Shown here: positions 22,067 through 32,970 of the stretch, one piece after another
Layout of the letters: every line of letters starts with the position of its first letter
Numbering within the stretch: the stretch's first letter is position 1
Assembly (NCBI GenBank): GCA_013396915.1
Contig: VWZL01005003.1
Coordinates: 391,924-455,923 of the forward strand
DNA: 64,000 nt
Source of the DNA: Stercorarius parasiticus
Taxonomy: Eukaryota; Chordata; Aves; Charadriiformes; Stercorariidae
Direction of reading: 5' to 3'
Notes under the pieces: model-generated
Databases searched by the model: none
Seen by the model: only the letters and a program-made list of their open reading frames with translations
Told to the model about the DNA's origin: nothing
Translations under genes and position numbers: made by a program

Positions 22067-22640
22067 TGTCCTGGTTTCGGCTGAGATAGAGTTAATTTTC
22101 TTACTAGCAGCTGGTATAGTGCTATGTTTTGGATTTAGGATGAGAATAACGTTGAAAACACAATAATATTTTAATTTTTGCTAAGCAGTCAAGAACTTTT
22201 CAGCTTCTCATACTGGCCTGCTAACAAGAAAGTGGGGGAGCACCCAAGAAGTTGAGAGGGGACACAGCCAGGACAGCTGACCCCAACTGAACAAAGGGAT
22301 GTTCCATACCATGTGACATCATGCCCAGCATACAAAGCTGGGGGAAGAAGAAGGAAGGAGGGGGACATGTTTGGAGTTATGGTGTTTGTCTTCCCAAGTA
22401 ACTGTTATGTGTGATGGAGCCCTGCTTACCTGGAGATGGCTGAACACCTGCCTGCTGATGGGAAGTAGTGAATGAATTCCTTGTTTTGCTTTGCTTGTGT
22501 GCAGCTTTTGCTTTACCTATGAAACTGTCTTTATGTCAACCCACGAGTTTTCTCACTTTTATTCTCTCCCCCATCCCACTGCAGGGAGTAAGCAAGCAGC
22601 TGTGTGGTGCTTAGCTGTCAGCTGGGGCTAAACCATGACA
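22067..22640 (+). mobile_element. Solo LTR of an avian ERVL-type endogenous retrovirus (574 bp)
   Basis: A complete LTR with canonical termini, TGTCCTGGTTTCGGCTGAG at the 5' end and AAACCATGACA at the 3' end, flanked by a perfect 5-bp target-site duplication CTAGG (22062-22066, 22641-22645). The 5-bp duplication and the known wording of the 5' end fit the ERVL-like LTRs that are abundant in neoavian genomes. The block TCAACCCACGAG (22536-22547) sits 105 bp from the 3' end, the same place as in the LTR at 3558-4690, so the two share a U5 ancestry while their U3 parts differ. No internal viral genes adjoin it, so it is a recombined solo LTR with no protein-coding capacity. Confidence 0.92.
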
Positions 22641-22645
22641 CTAGG
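22641..22645. repeat. Target-site duplication (CTAGG), right copy
   Basis: Right partner of 22062-22066, immediately after the LTR terminal CA. Confidence 0.85.
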
Positions 22646-25587
22646 CAAATGTAAGTAACTACTTCACTTACGTTAAAATAGAGAGACTACTACTCCTATG
22701 CTTAGAAAGAGATGTACAGAGATGAAAAGAAAAATGCTACTTACAGATAGCTAAATATTAACCCATCTTCACGGGATTTTTCTGTGTCTTCCAAACACAA
22801 AGTTACCAGACATTATAAATGGAATTCAATCTTCAGGTAAGACACTCTGGGTGATGCTTTTGCTATTGGGAATACTGACTTGGGTATACGTATGTGCCAA
22901 TTGCTATCTGAGGTTACAGTCAGAACCTTACTTAACCCTTTCTCCTAGGATTTCCTCTGATGTGCAAACCTGAAACTTAATCAAAGTATCAATTTGTAAC
23001 ACTTCTTCCAAGACATTTATTTTTCTTTCCATTTTTTATTCGGATTTTCCCCAATATTAGACACACTGCTATCCCTTGAATTTGGATAGCTATAACTATC
23101 TCCCATTCAAATATAAGGAAAATTTACTACTGAATTCAGTTGAGTCCAAGGGTACAACCATAAATGACTATTCATTACTGTCCTCATTAGGAGGGAAACG
23201 GGTAGACAACCCAGCTAACTGGCTGAAACATCAGAGTGCAACTTCCTGCTATGAAAAATGTATTACCTCCAACCACACAAAGTGTATTTCACAGGAATGT
23301 ATAAAGGGGAATGATGCCTTCAGATCATTACCAATTCTCAACAAAGACTAGACATAATCAAAAACATTTGAGCAGCAATACTGGACAGGGGTGACTGATT
23401 CAGCTTTCAGGGGACTTGACAGACTAATATTTGTAGAAAGGGACTTTTATTCTTCTCTTATCTCCTGCACAACTCGTGCATGAACTGCGGTTTGATCCTT
23501 GGAGCTCTCAACGCAGCTAGGGAAAGGAAAACTCAGTGGGTGCCTAACTACTAAAAAGTCTTTCCTTTTCCTGCATAATTCCAAAATACAACTGCTCAGG
23601 ACAGAAAACATAGCTTTAAGCTTGAAAGATAGATCAGGCAATCAAACAGAACATCAGATGGCCTCCTAGCTAGAAAAGCTGACTAGTCACACTAGTGTGT
23701 CATTTCTCATGGCAGATCTATTTAGCCATTGCACAAGCTTCATAAGACACTCCCTAATTAACTGCTTGACTTTATTTAATTAAAATCACACCTGTAATAA
23801 CAAACTAGAGAAATTACCACCTACTTGGACTAGAAAACATTAGGACCGTAATGCTTTATTTCTTAAGAAGAAAGGGTAAGTAATCGACTCATTTTCACTG
23901 CACACCAGTAATACCTCATGAGACCACATTCTGAAAATAGCAGCACTGCTGTAACCTGTAATCAGTTTAGTTATGAATTTGCTTGCAAATACATTAGTGA
24001 AATCAGAGGGGTTTTCAAAATTTTAACCCAATACTGTGGCTAAAAACACTGCTAGAGAAGAGATTGTATAAACTTTATACAGTAAACACTACTTTTATTG
24101 TTTTGCTTAGACCAGTAATGCTGTTTGGAACGCTCTCAATTCACATGCTTCTTGTGGTAGTAGATGTCATTTCCTATTGACCAGACATTTTGAAAGTATT
24201 CTACAGTAGCTTAAAACTACTATACAGATACCAATAAAAATTAATAGAGCACGAGACAGACATCTCAAGAACGTATTTGAAAAATGCTTCATAGCATTTT
24301 GTAATCGCAAGAATTTCTCAAAGTCAGAAAGTGGTGTTAGTCGTGCAGTTCCTATTGAAAGCTAACAGACATCAGGCACCTTTGTCCCTTTGAAAAGTTC
24401 TCTTTTAAATTGTTTTGATATCATTATCTCAGTAATGACAGTTTTAAGTGTAGACTGTGTATGACATCTAGATCTGCCCCCTTTTTTCTTGATGTTCTTG
24501 ACTTGCTACATATTTTTCTTGTAGCGTTTGGTTGAATTCCTTTTAAAGCATGATTCACAACACATTTTCTCTTAACTCATTAGTGTTCCCGAAATGAATG
24601 GATGGAAGATGATTTAAAACTGGTTTCTATCATCATGCATCACACTAAGTGTTATAAAATGTCTGGACTCAGGGACTGGGCAAGCATAGGAATGCGTTTC
24701 CTCTTCTCTTCTGGAAGCTCCTGGTCTGGACTGAGACAAGAAGGAATGAAATGCAGCGCCAAGCATGGAACATATGTGATTGGGTTTTGTCTTCTTTGTG
24801 GTTCAAAGCTGTCTTCCATATTTTCATGAATATCTATTCATATATTCAATGGCATTATTCACATATACAAAGTTGACTATTTGCTTAAGCACTACATGAA
24901 CTCAGAATCCACATTTGCACAGTCTATCCATACTACTAAAGGGCTAATCTGCAACTGCAAAGCACAATACATAATTAAATTGCCCAGCATAAAACTTTGG
25001 AAAAGGACCTTGTACAATCTTCTGATTTTATGTCTTTCAAGAACTGAAGTTTTATTTCATCACACTCCATGACACAATCCTTATTCTATGTTCTATTGAA
25101 AAATGTAGCTAAAATATGAACCTGTTACTTCTAATGTTGAAAAAGAAAGCATACTTGGCAAATTTCTTCATTGTGTAATTTTCCTTAGCGATAAAAATCA
25201 AGATAAATTTGCGTTAAATTCTGTTTGAAGTAGTCAGCACGTTTATCTAGAGTCAACAGTACTTCCTTTTATCATTATTTTACCTTTTATATCCAAATTG
25301 AGGCACATTCTATGCCATTTTGAGAATTAGGATGTATCCTATAAGAGATCAAGCTAGTATCTTTCATGATATGATGAGGTTTTATTTTTCATGGACTTCT
25401 CAAAACAGACTTTTCTCACTTTAAAATTGGAAATTGACAAAAAATATCTTTCCAGTTTGCAATTTTATGATGTTGAAAGGTCTTTTTGTAAGAAAAGAAA
25501 GCAATATCTCAGTATAACAATGACTGACAAAAAGAGATGGGAAAAGTTCTTCAGAATTCAGCCCTATTTTATTTATTAAAATTTAAA
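22646..25587. other. Non-coding DNA, no gene seen
   Basis: A+T-rich, with open frames no longer than 91 codons (23076-23351) and none framed by splice signals. A donor-like CAGGTAAGA occurs at 22835 without a supported upstream exon. A small near-palindrome GTATAAACTTTATAC lies at 24066-24080. Confidence 0.55.
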
Positions 25588-25588
25588 N
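25588..25588. other. Single ambiguous base (N)
   Basis: One N in an A/T-rich stretch. Unlike 12766, the flanks are not duplicated, so this may be an uncalled base or a gap of unknown size. Confidence 0.8.
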
Positions 25589-28500
25589 ATATAATCATTC
25601 CAATGGGAACTTTGGCAGCCGGACATGACAGAAGTTATTTTCATTTCTTCTTTTTTATGTTTCTCCCAAGTTCAGTCAAATTAGCAATGCTTTAAGTATG
25701 CAGTAAAAGGAATAGCCATTGAACCTGTATATGGATTCCTGTACTCTTAACTCCTCTAAGACCTGCAGAAACTCAATCCAAGATACGATCCATGACATAA
25801 TGCCAGCTTTTGCAAACCCTTAAGTATGCACATGCATTTACTTATGTGAGCAAAAACTATGCACATGCTTCATTGTCACATGAGGGACTAGTCTGCATAA
25901 TTCACGCTATGCAACGTGGTATCTTTACTGATTGAAGATATTAGGTGATTACCTCAAAAGGATGATAATTTTAATGATGCAGTGTTGTACTGCTTAACTT
26001 TTTTAAAATGAGTTCATCACTGGGACATGGCCTAAGAGCAGACAGAATATGAGCAATTTACAGCCAAAAGGAAAGAGAATATTAACAGAGAAAAACAGGA
26101 GAATGAGGAGTACTACATAGACAGGATTAATTTCAACATCTACTAAGAATGCTTTCATAAAAGATTATTACCTACATTATTTTAATTCTCCCAAGGTCAA
26201 ATTGATCCATTAAATCAGTTCTTTTTAGGCATTCACAAAAGCACCTAAATGTAGCTTTAAATCACACATCCATTTTCTCTCAAATTTTAAAAACTCTTTC
26301 AGAATGGGAATTTTATTCATCAATTAATATTCACAAGTTGTTTTTAATGCTATTTCAACATACGCTTATCAAGATATATACCAAAGCCTAGAAAACGAAA
26401 AGCCGATTCAATCACTTGAGAAAAGAAATGCTAATTTTTTTCAGTCCTTTTTCACTTAGAAAAAGCCTCATCTGTGAATTCATCTGCTTTAATTCACAAT
26501 TCTGGTACCAAGAGGAGTTTTGGGTTCAGAAGCAGGCATCTAAACAGAGGGGGGTGAATATTAGGACAATATATGTTGAAATTCACAAGAAAATAAATAT
26601 TTTCAATATCTTTCAAACTTAGAGCTGTCAGTTTCAGCCAATTTTTTTTTTGTTTGTTTTCATGAGGAACATATATCTTTCCAGTCAGTTGTTCCCTATT
26701 TCTTATTCTCTCTCTCTTTTAAAACATTTTTTTGTTTACTTTCCTTCTCTGACTTGTTTGCTGCTTTTTTATTAGGCAGAATGTCAGAAAAGATTGATCT
26801 TTATTTATCTGTGTAAGAGAGGATGTCACAGTTTGCTTTTCTTTGACGACTTGTTTATATAACAGATGAAAGAATATCAAGCAGTAAACCAGAAACCTAT
26901 TATTATGTTGAGAACCTTAACAAGAGATGGACCAAAATATTTTTATTGACGCAATCAGTTGCTTCATTGATCAGATGAAAAAGTCCTGCACACCTATCCT
27001 ATGCAGTTAGAGGACTCATTAAAGTTTGAGGATTGTAAATGCTTCTGGATATCTGCTACTGCAGCGGTGCTTCAAGTTCAGTTTCAGCTCCTCCCAGCGC
27101 TAGGCCATTTTATATAAACCTATATCCCTGAAAGGAAGGAACTGAATAAATAAATAAGAGAGCTCAACGTCTTTCCCTGTTTCCAGGCTTTGCCTTCCTG
27201 GCTTCCCTTTCCCGTCTCTGTGCCAGACACCTTCTTTGTTAAATTTCTCCTTTCACCTGGAGATGTCTCCTTTCTGTACACACAAGTTGAGGTTAATACG
27301 TCTCTCCACAACCAGCCTGGTGCACACACAAGCCTAAAATGCCTTATCAAATTCCCCATTTACACTTGAAGCTTACCATACTAGGGATGCTCTCTTGCAT
27401 GTTTGCACAGGGACTAGGCTTGGGGGGAGGCTCTCAAGGAACAAAGAGTATATAATAATTGTTGCCTGTTTCCCACAGACATTGTATTGACACAGCTTTA
27501 TTTTATGTTGTGTGGAGACTTTTTCAAGCGTGTGTTAGAAACACATATATGAAAAGATTTATTTCTTATTATTTCAGTAAATCTTAGCAGTTACCAAATG
27601 CTCTTGGGGAGCATTTGAGACACCTGTGTTTGGTTTTAATTATTCTCAGAGATTGTCTGCACAATCATAACAACCTGGCAGATACTGCATTTTAGGTGCA
27701 GTTTTAGATGATCTAAAATTAGTGCCTTCGAATTGATTCAGCAGACTCCGCCAAAGGAAAATAATGTGGAGCTCCTAAAGCCAATGAAGACTGATCTCAG
27801 AGGTGATTTACTGGCTCAAACTGTCCTTGAACTGGACAAGGAGAAAACTTGTGCTCAGATCTCTGATGACATGAGGAGATGTCCGTAGTGCTGGGAGATA
27901 AGGAAGAGCAATATTCCTCCCACTACTGATTTTATGACTGATGCCTACTTCTTTGTTCAATGAAAACATATGTAAAAGAGGTGTAATCAGGTATTCAGTA
28001 AGGAAAGAAAGGATAATCCACGATCTTCACTTCTCTACATCCATCTACACACTTCAGCAACTATGAACAGCATCAATATAGGTAAGGTGAGCATTAGACC
28101 CCAGGGTTAACAATCACCAAGAGGAATCCTGGCAGTATATATCTGTCATACTATTTCTAGGTCAAACATCTTCTTATCCAATTTTCCCCCGATGGCAAAA
28201 AGCCTAGGTGAGGGATGAGTTTGGTCTGTCTGCTTGCATTCATGAGAATAGTTTTCAACCACATATAGGATCTTTTCTCATTTTGTTGTAATGAGTGTTT
28301 ACCACATTGCAAACTCTGAGGAGTAAACACAGAGTTCTCATCAAACCAACCAATGTGCTTATTAGCCTCCAAAATGCTCTTACAGCACCAAAACGTAGTG
28401 TATGAGTATAGAATACTAATTTGACAAGAAGGTAAATGGTTCTTTAAATACTAGAAGCATTTATTAAATAACCAAATTTCCAAGCCCTGCTGTGACTGAA

Positions 28501-29984
28501 TCACAGAGGATGCATTAATGAACACTTATATTCAGTGAATTGCTAGAATACTCTTCAGAGATTCAAAATTACTCATTTAGCCCCTTTCACCACTCTTGTG
28601 CAGGCAACCTGGCTCTGAAGTGAAGTTCGAGAAGAAAGTCAGGGTTGGTCCTGTCATGTGATGGTATCAGGCCACCTTCTCCAAACACTCCCCTATACAA
28701 CAGAATCTCTCCTTACCACAGTGTACTCTCACCCCCAAATAAGAGAGAGAAAAGCAAATTGCCATCCTACAACTTGGCTGAAAGGGAGAAAAGAAAGGAA
28801 ACGTTACTGACTTTATGAAGTCTGTTAATGACCTTCCTACAGCAACCCGATTAACATAGAGCACGCCTCAGTACTGCAGTGCAAGCCACAGTTCCCCAGC
28901 CCAAGCCTGTCAGATTTTGACGTGAACGCTCTGGGAGCCCTGAATTGCAATTCATACTTGAAATACTTGGGCGACTGAATGCAGCTTAGCATTTCAATAT
29001 TCAGCAATCCTTAGCAAGTGATTTGCCCATCATGGGACATCCAGCTGAGATGCAGTCACACGTTGAGTGAAGGTTTCACTATCTTTGTAGACCTCTAAAA
29101 GCCTCCCAGACTTTTCTCCCTGACAAAAAGACTCAGACTTAAGCGCACAGCGACTGTTATCAGTCTATATCTGCTCTTGACCAAGACAGGACCGCCCTGA
29201 CAACCTTATGTGAAAGAAAAGGCTTCTTTCATGTGGTCTAAGGTTGCTCACAGTCCTGAATGCAGCAACTTCAGAAAGAAGTTGACGGTGATGGCTCCCT
29301 TTTTTAATTACTATAAATGGCAGTGCCTTGGTGATAAACATACCGAAGCACCAGATACATAGAGAAAAGGAGCAATACATTTTAAATGCTGTTTTAATCT
29401 CTCTTCCTTAAACCCAGTGGGATCTTTACATTTCTTTCATTCCCAAAGTTGCCTACTTGCAAAATGCAAAATAGCCTGAATAGAAACAGGAGAATCAATT
29501 AGAAACAGCACAACGCATCACTGCCATATTCCAGCAAATCCAGAGCGTATTTAACATGTGAGAGTTGAAAGTGAGGGAATGAAATGCTACAGGCTCTTCA
29601 CTCTGAAAAAAAAACACAGCACAACTGAAGAGTACTTGAATGAGCCAGCAAACTTTTACTAAAAATCAAAAGTCTTCTGTGGTTGCCGGCGTTACTGACC
29701 ACTTTCCAGTAGAAGGGTGGAGTCTGATAATTTCTCTTCAAGACAGAGATAATACTTAAAATCAATTGTTGACAGAAACACAAGGCTCTTTTTAGAAGCA
29801 CTTATGGACATTTTAAGGGATAAATTGTCTAGCTGCCCAAGTGCTTTGATTTACTTGTCCACCTATATTGCATAAAACCTCATCAGAAGCACTTTGGGCT
29901 ACCAAGAGCAATTGTGTATTCACCTACATTATCCTACAAGGCCTCTGTTTGCAAGAAGCCATTTGTTCAATGGTAACAAAGATT
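25589..29984. other. Non-coding DNA, no gene seen
   Basis: A+T-rich sequence. No repeat recognised and no exon supported. A T-rich tract sits at 26641-26660 and a C/T-rich patch around 27170-27270. Short minus-strand frames (27120-27359, 28157-28372, 28667-28864, 29165-29380) have no splice framing. Confidence 0.55.
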
Positions 29985-30236
29985 ACCTCCTGATCTCCTG
30001 CCTTGGAGAGCCAGTCAGCCCGAGGAACTTACAGAAAGCAAGCTCAGTGGTGCAGCTGGAGGGGCAGAAGCTCTTCGATGGCTTGGCCCAAAGCAGAACC
30101 CCACATGGTGTCTCCCCGTGCTCTGGGCACCGCGTCTCAAGCCTGTCGTAGCAGCCTAACAGCACTGACCTAAGAGCGGGGAATGCTTGCACTGTGCTTC
30201 TCATTTTAAAATGGTTGAATAAACATTACATGGCAG
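29985..30236 (+). other. GC-richer patch ending at a strong splice-donor-like site
   Basis: The patch ends in GGCAG|GTAAGT at 30236/30237, a near-perfect donor consensus. An open frame (29894-30151) stops well before the donor, so if this is an exon it would be non-coding or terminal-untranslated. No strong acceptor was found upstream. It could be a lncRNA exon or chance. Confidence 0.25.
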
Positions 30237-30607
30237 GTAAGTTTTGGAAGAGTGAAGTCTTATTGGACATAGATATCTACCTCTCACACACCCCTCGTAT
30301 TTTGCAGTTGCCCAGCATTCTCATGGATCAGTAGTAAAATACTGAACATGAGCAACCTTACCAGCATACGTACCTGGTGCACAGATGAGACATAGCTGCA
30401 CTCTCTCTAGAATATAACACAGATGTTTTTAAAAAAGGTGCTGACAGTAGGCCTCTTTTTGTCATGCTTAGCTAGCTAAATAAACAACCATTTTTACAGT
30501 TATTGAGTGTACCTTCAAAAATTAAGGCAGTGAGATGTTTAAGTGCCAGATCACACAACCAGGCACTCTCTAAACACCAATCAATCAAGCTGTACGTATG
30601 TGTAAGG

Positions 30608-30690
30608 TGATTTTCTTAATCTCTGTGGACCACTGTTTCCCCAGCTAGCCACAGGCTGACAAATTTTGCCCTATTTTACAGTATCAGGCA
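30608..30690 (-). repeat. Possible MIR-like SINE fossil, reverse orientation
   Basis: CTTAATCTCTGTGGACCACTG followed by TTTCCCCAGC parallels the reverse complement of the MIR core (TTAACCTCTCTGTGCCTCAG, then TTTCCTCATC). Match is short and worn. Confidence 0.3.
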
Positions 30691-30904
30691 AATTATTTTA
30701 TTCCGTAAATCAATAAGCTAGCTGGGGACTGAGACTTTGTGATCTCCTAATGGACCAAATGAGGGCTAAGTCCTTGCAATTAATATAAGTATAATGGCAT
30801 GCAATAAATATTTTAAGCAAAACAAAAAGTTATAAATAAGACCATATTAATGGTCTGTTCTTTTATGGCATTCATAATGTGATATAGGACTCTGTTTTGC
30901 AAGA

Positions 30905-30980
30905 TACTGTGCATATATATCTAAATCTATATGTGCAGTGTGTGTGTATAAAAATATATATGTATTTATAAATAAAGACG
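30905..30980 (+). repeat. TA/TG-rich microsatellite-like tract
   Basis: TATATATCTAAATCTATATGTG, then GTGTGTGTATAAAAATATATATG. Low-complexity alternating purine-pyrimidine DNA. Confidence 0.65.
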
Positions 30981-31864
30981 GTTCTTCCTAGAAAGCATTA
31001 AACACTTCAGTCCTCCTCCTACTTTTCATATACCAGCAAACCACTAACATTATATAAATATATACAAAATGCCTTCCTTTGGCATGAAGATGGATTGCAT
31101 TTTAGCCTTCTGAGCTATAAGCAAGAAATCGAACAGAAACTGAATCACAGATTCAGCATTTTTCCTTTTCGGTCAGGTTACAGGAAGAGCAGCAGACACA
31201 GACAGTGAAACAGTTGTGCTAAGAGCCTGACATCCCCAGCAGATGCATTTCTCAGGGTTTTAACTTCCTAGCACCTCTAGCCTGGTCCTGTCAACTGAGA
31301 AGCCATCAGCAGCTGCAGCACCAAGGGTGCTTCTGCACTGCATCTTCCAGCTCAGCTTCATCTGAGAGGAACCCGTGCAGTGTGAGATCGCCCCGCTGCA
31401 AAACAAAGCGCAGCCGTGGGCATGCTGGGGAGCCCTCTTAAAATGCAACCACCTGATTCCAAACGAAATGTTACAATAGGTGCACCCTCAATTTCCATCC
31501 AGGCCAAGCACCCTGCTGCCACTTCTATGCCCTTCATAAACTAACAGGGGTTCACCTTAAAAATATTAATTGTGCTGCTTCTCCATCTTTTATTAGAAGG
31601 ATAATCCAGAACCCCACGATTATGATTTTTAAACTTCATGTTTTTATTTAATGGCATTAATTTATACACATTTTTCTTGTAACTTGTTTTTTCTACCTTT
31701 AAGGGTTCTTTGGTACTTGTTTCTCAATTCATTCACACCAACAAAGGATATTTCTCTCAGTGTTTATCTTGCTAGGCCAACATAGCCACACCACCTTAAT
31801 TTCTTTTTCTTCATTATTCTAGTCTCCTTCTTTATGCTTATTTAAGCCTAAATTCTTCTCTTTT

Positions 31865-32620
31865 TTTAATATGCAGGTGTGCAAAATGGCACACACAGTG
31901 TTCCAGATGAACCAGTGAGATATCCACCAGCATTACTAGCTCTCCTGGAAACAGCTTGTCAAAAGTATTTCAGAATTGCATTTGCGTTTTTAATGGCAAC
32001 ATGATACGAGCAGCTCCTAATCACTGTATGAGCAACTAGTAGATGCAGATCCTCCTCATCCTTAATCATTTCTGACTAATGAGCTCCCATGATATAGGAG
32101 AAATTCTGCTTATACATTACTGACTATTTAACCTTACACTTTCATGATTATATTTCATCAAATATTTATCAGTGTGATCACCCAGATCACCTGGTTCTTT
32201 CTGAAAAATACCCAGTTTCTCCCTCTATATCGATAGGACCTTTAACACTGTGTCACCAGGAAACTTTCCCACACTACCTTGCCTCTTAGAGACACTAACA
32301 TCAGTTCTAACTACCAAACTAACACACCAACATTAAAGCAGAACAACTCCACGATATGATCTTGAGGAATCAGACTAGCTCAGGTCTCCTGGCAAACTTC
32401 CTCTGGCCCCTTTCAGCATGACTTCTTGTCATTTTAACCATTTTCTTTGTGGATTTATTCAATTTATATTATTAGCACTAACCTGTATCTCCTCTGTTTT
32501 CAGTAATAGTTTCCAGATCTTAATTGTTCTACTGAACTGTAAATAGGTGACATCTCCCAAACGTGCTGAATTTCAGATATCAAAATTACTTCATTTTTTA
32601 AAATAATGGCTCAGCACCCA
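31865..32620 (-). mobile_element. Ancient CR1/L3-like LINE fossil, reverse orientation
   Basis: Read on the plus strand, the block follows in order the reverse-complement wording of the reverse-transcriptase part of old CR1/L3-type LINEs: GTTCCAGATGAACCAGTGAG (31900-31919), GCATTTGCGTTTTTAATGGC (31978-31997), a GATCACCCAGATC-like step near 32176, TGTCACCAGGAAACTTTCC (32251-32269), and GATCTTGAGGAATC-type wording near 32360. The spacing fits the order I remember, but stops and indels are everywhere, so it is a molecular fossil with no function left. It differs strongly from the young CR1 at 12944, and probably predates the bird radiation. Family assignment is from recall; boundaries are approximate. 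Confidence 0.5.
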
Positions 32621-32849
32621 CATTTGTTGAAAACGTCCTTCTCAACCTCTTGTTTTCCAGTAAAATATTTAACTATTCTATGCCATTAATTGAAACCAAG
32701 TTTTTTTGAAACTGAACACATGCTTTTTTCTTCTTTTATTGGCAAAGCTTAATTTCATCTTCTGCATATTCTTACGCAGTGATGATGCAATTTCCACCTT
32801 TCAAACCATTGCAACTCACTCCTCAATGGAAGAATCTTGAATTGCTGCC

Positions 32850-32970
32850 ATTAAAAGAATAACCGAAATTATTGTAGGATAGGGCGAATTTGTTATGCTT
32901 TTACCGAAGCAAATGAAATTTGCATTGCATTATTATGGCAGTGTGACTTCCTAATTTTATTTCTTCATTA
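32850..32970. promoter_or_regulatory. Candidate enhancer with octamer site
   Basis: A perfect octamer ATTTGCAT (32918-32925) lies within an A+T-rich stretch with adjacent GCATTATTATGG, a SOX/HOX-like composition. Seen directly; function is inference. Confidence 0.25.

Larger units (their letters stand above)
30237..31864. other. Non-coding DNA with a microsatellite and a weak MIR-like remnant
   Basis: No exon supported. A GC-richer patch at 31260-31450 carries a minus-strand open frame of 62 codons without splice framing. The MIR-like piece and microsatellite are listed separately. Confidence 0.5.

Noticed and set aside
25560..25620. N at 25588 as another duplicated contig junction
   Set aside because: The flanks on either side of the N are not repeats of each other, so there is no evidence of an unmerged overlap.
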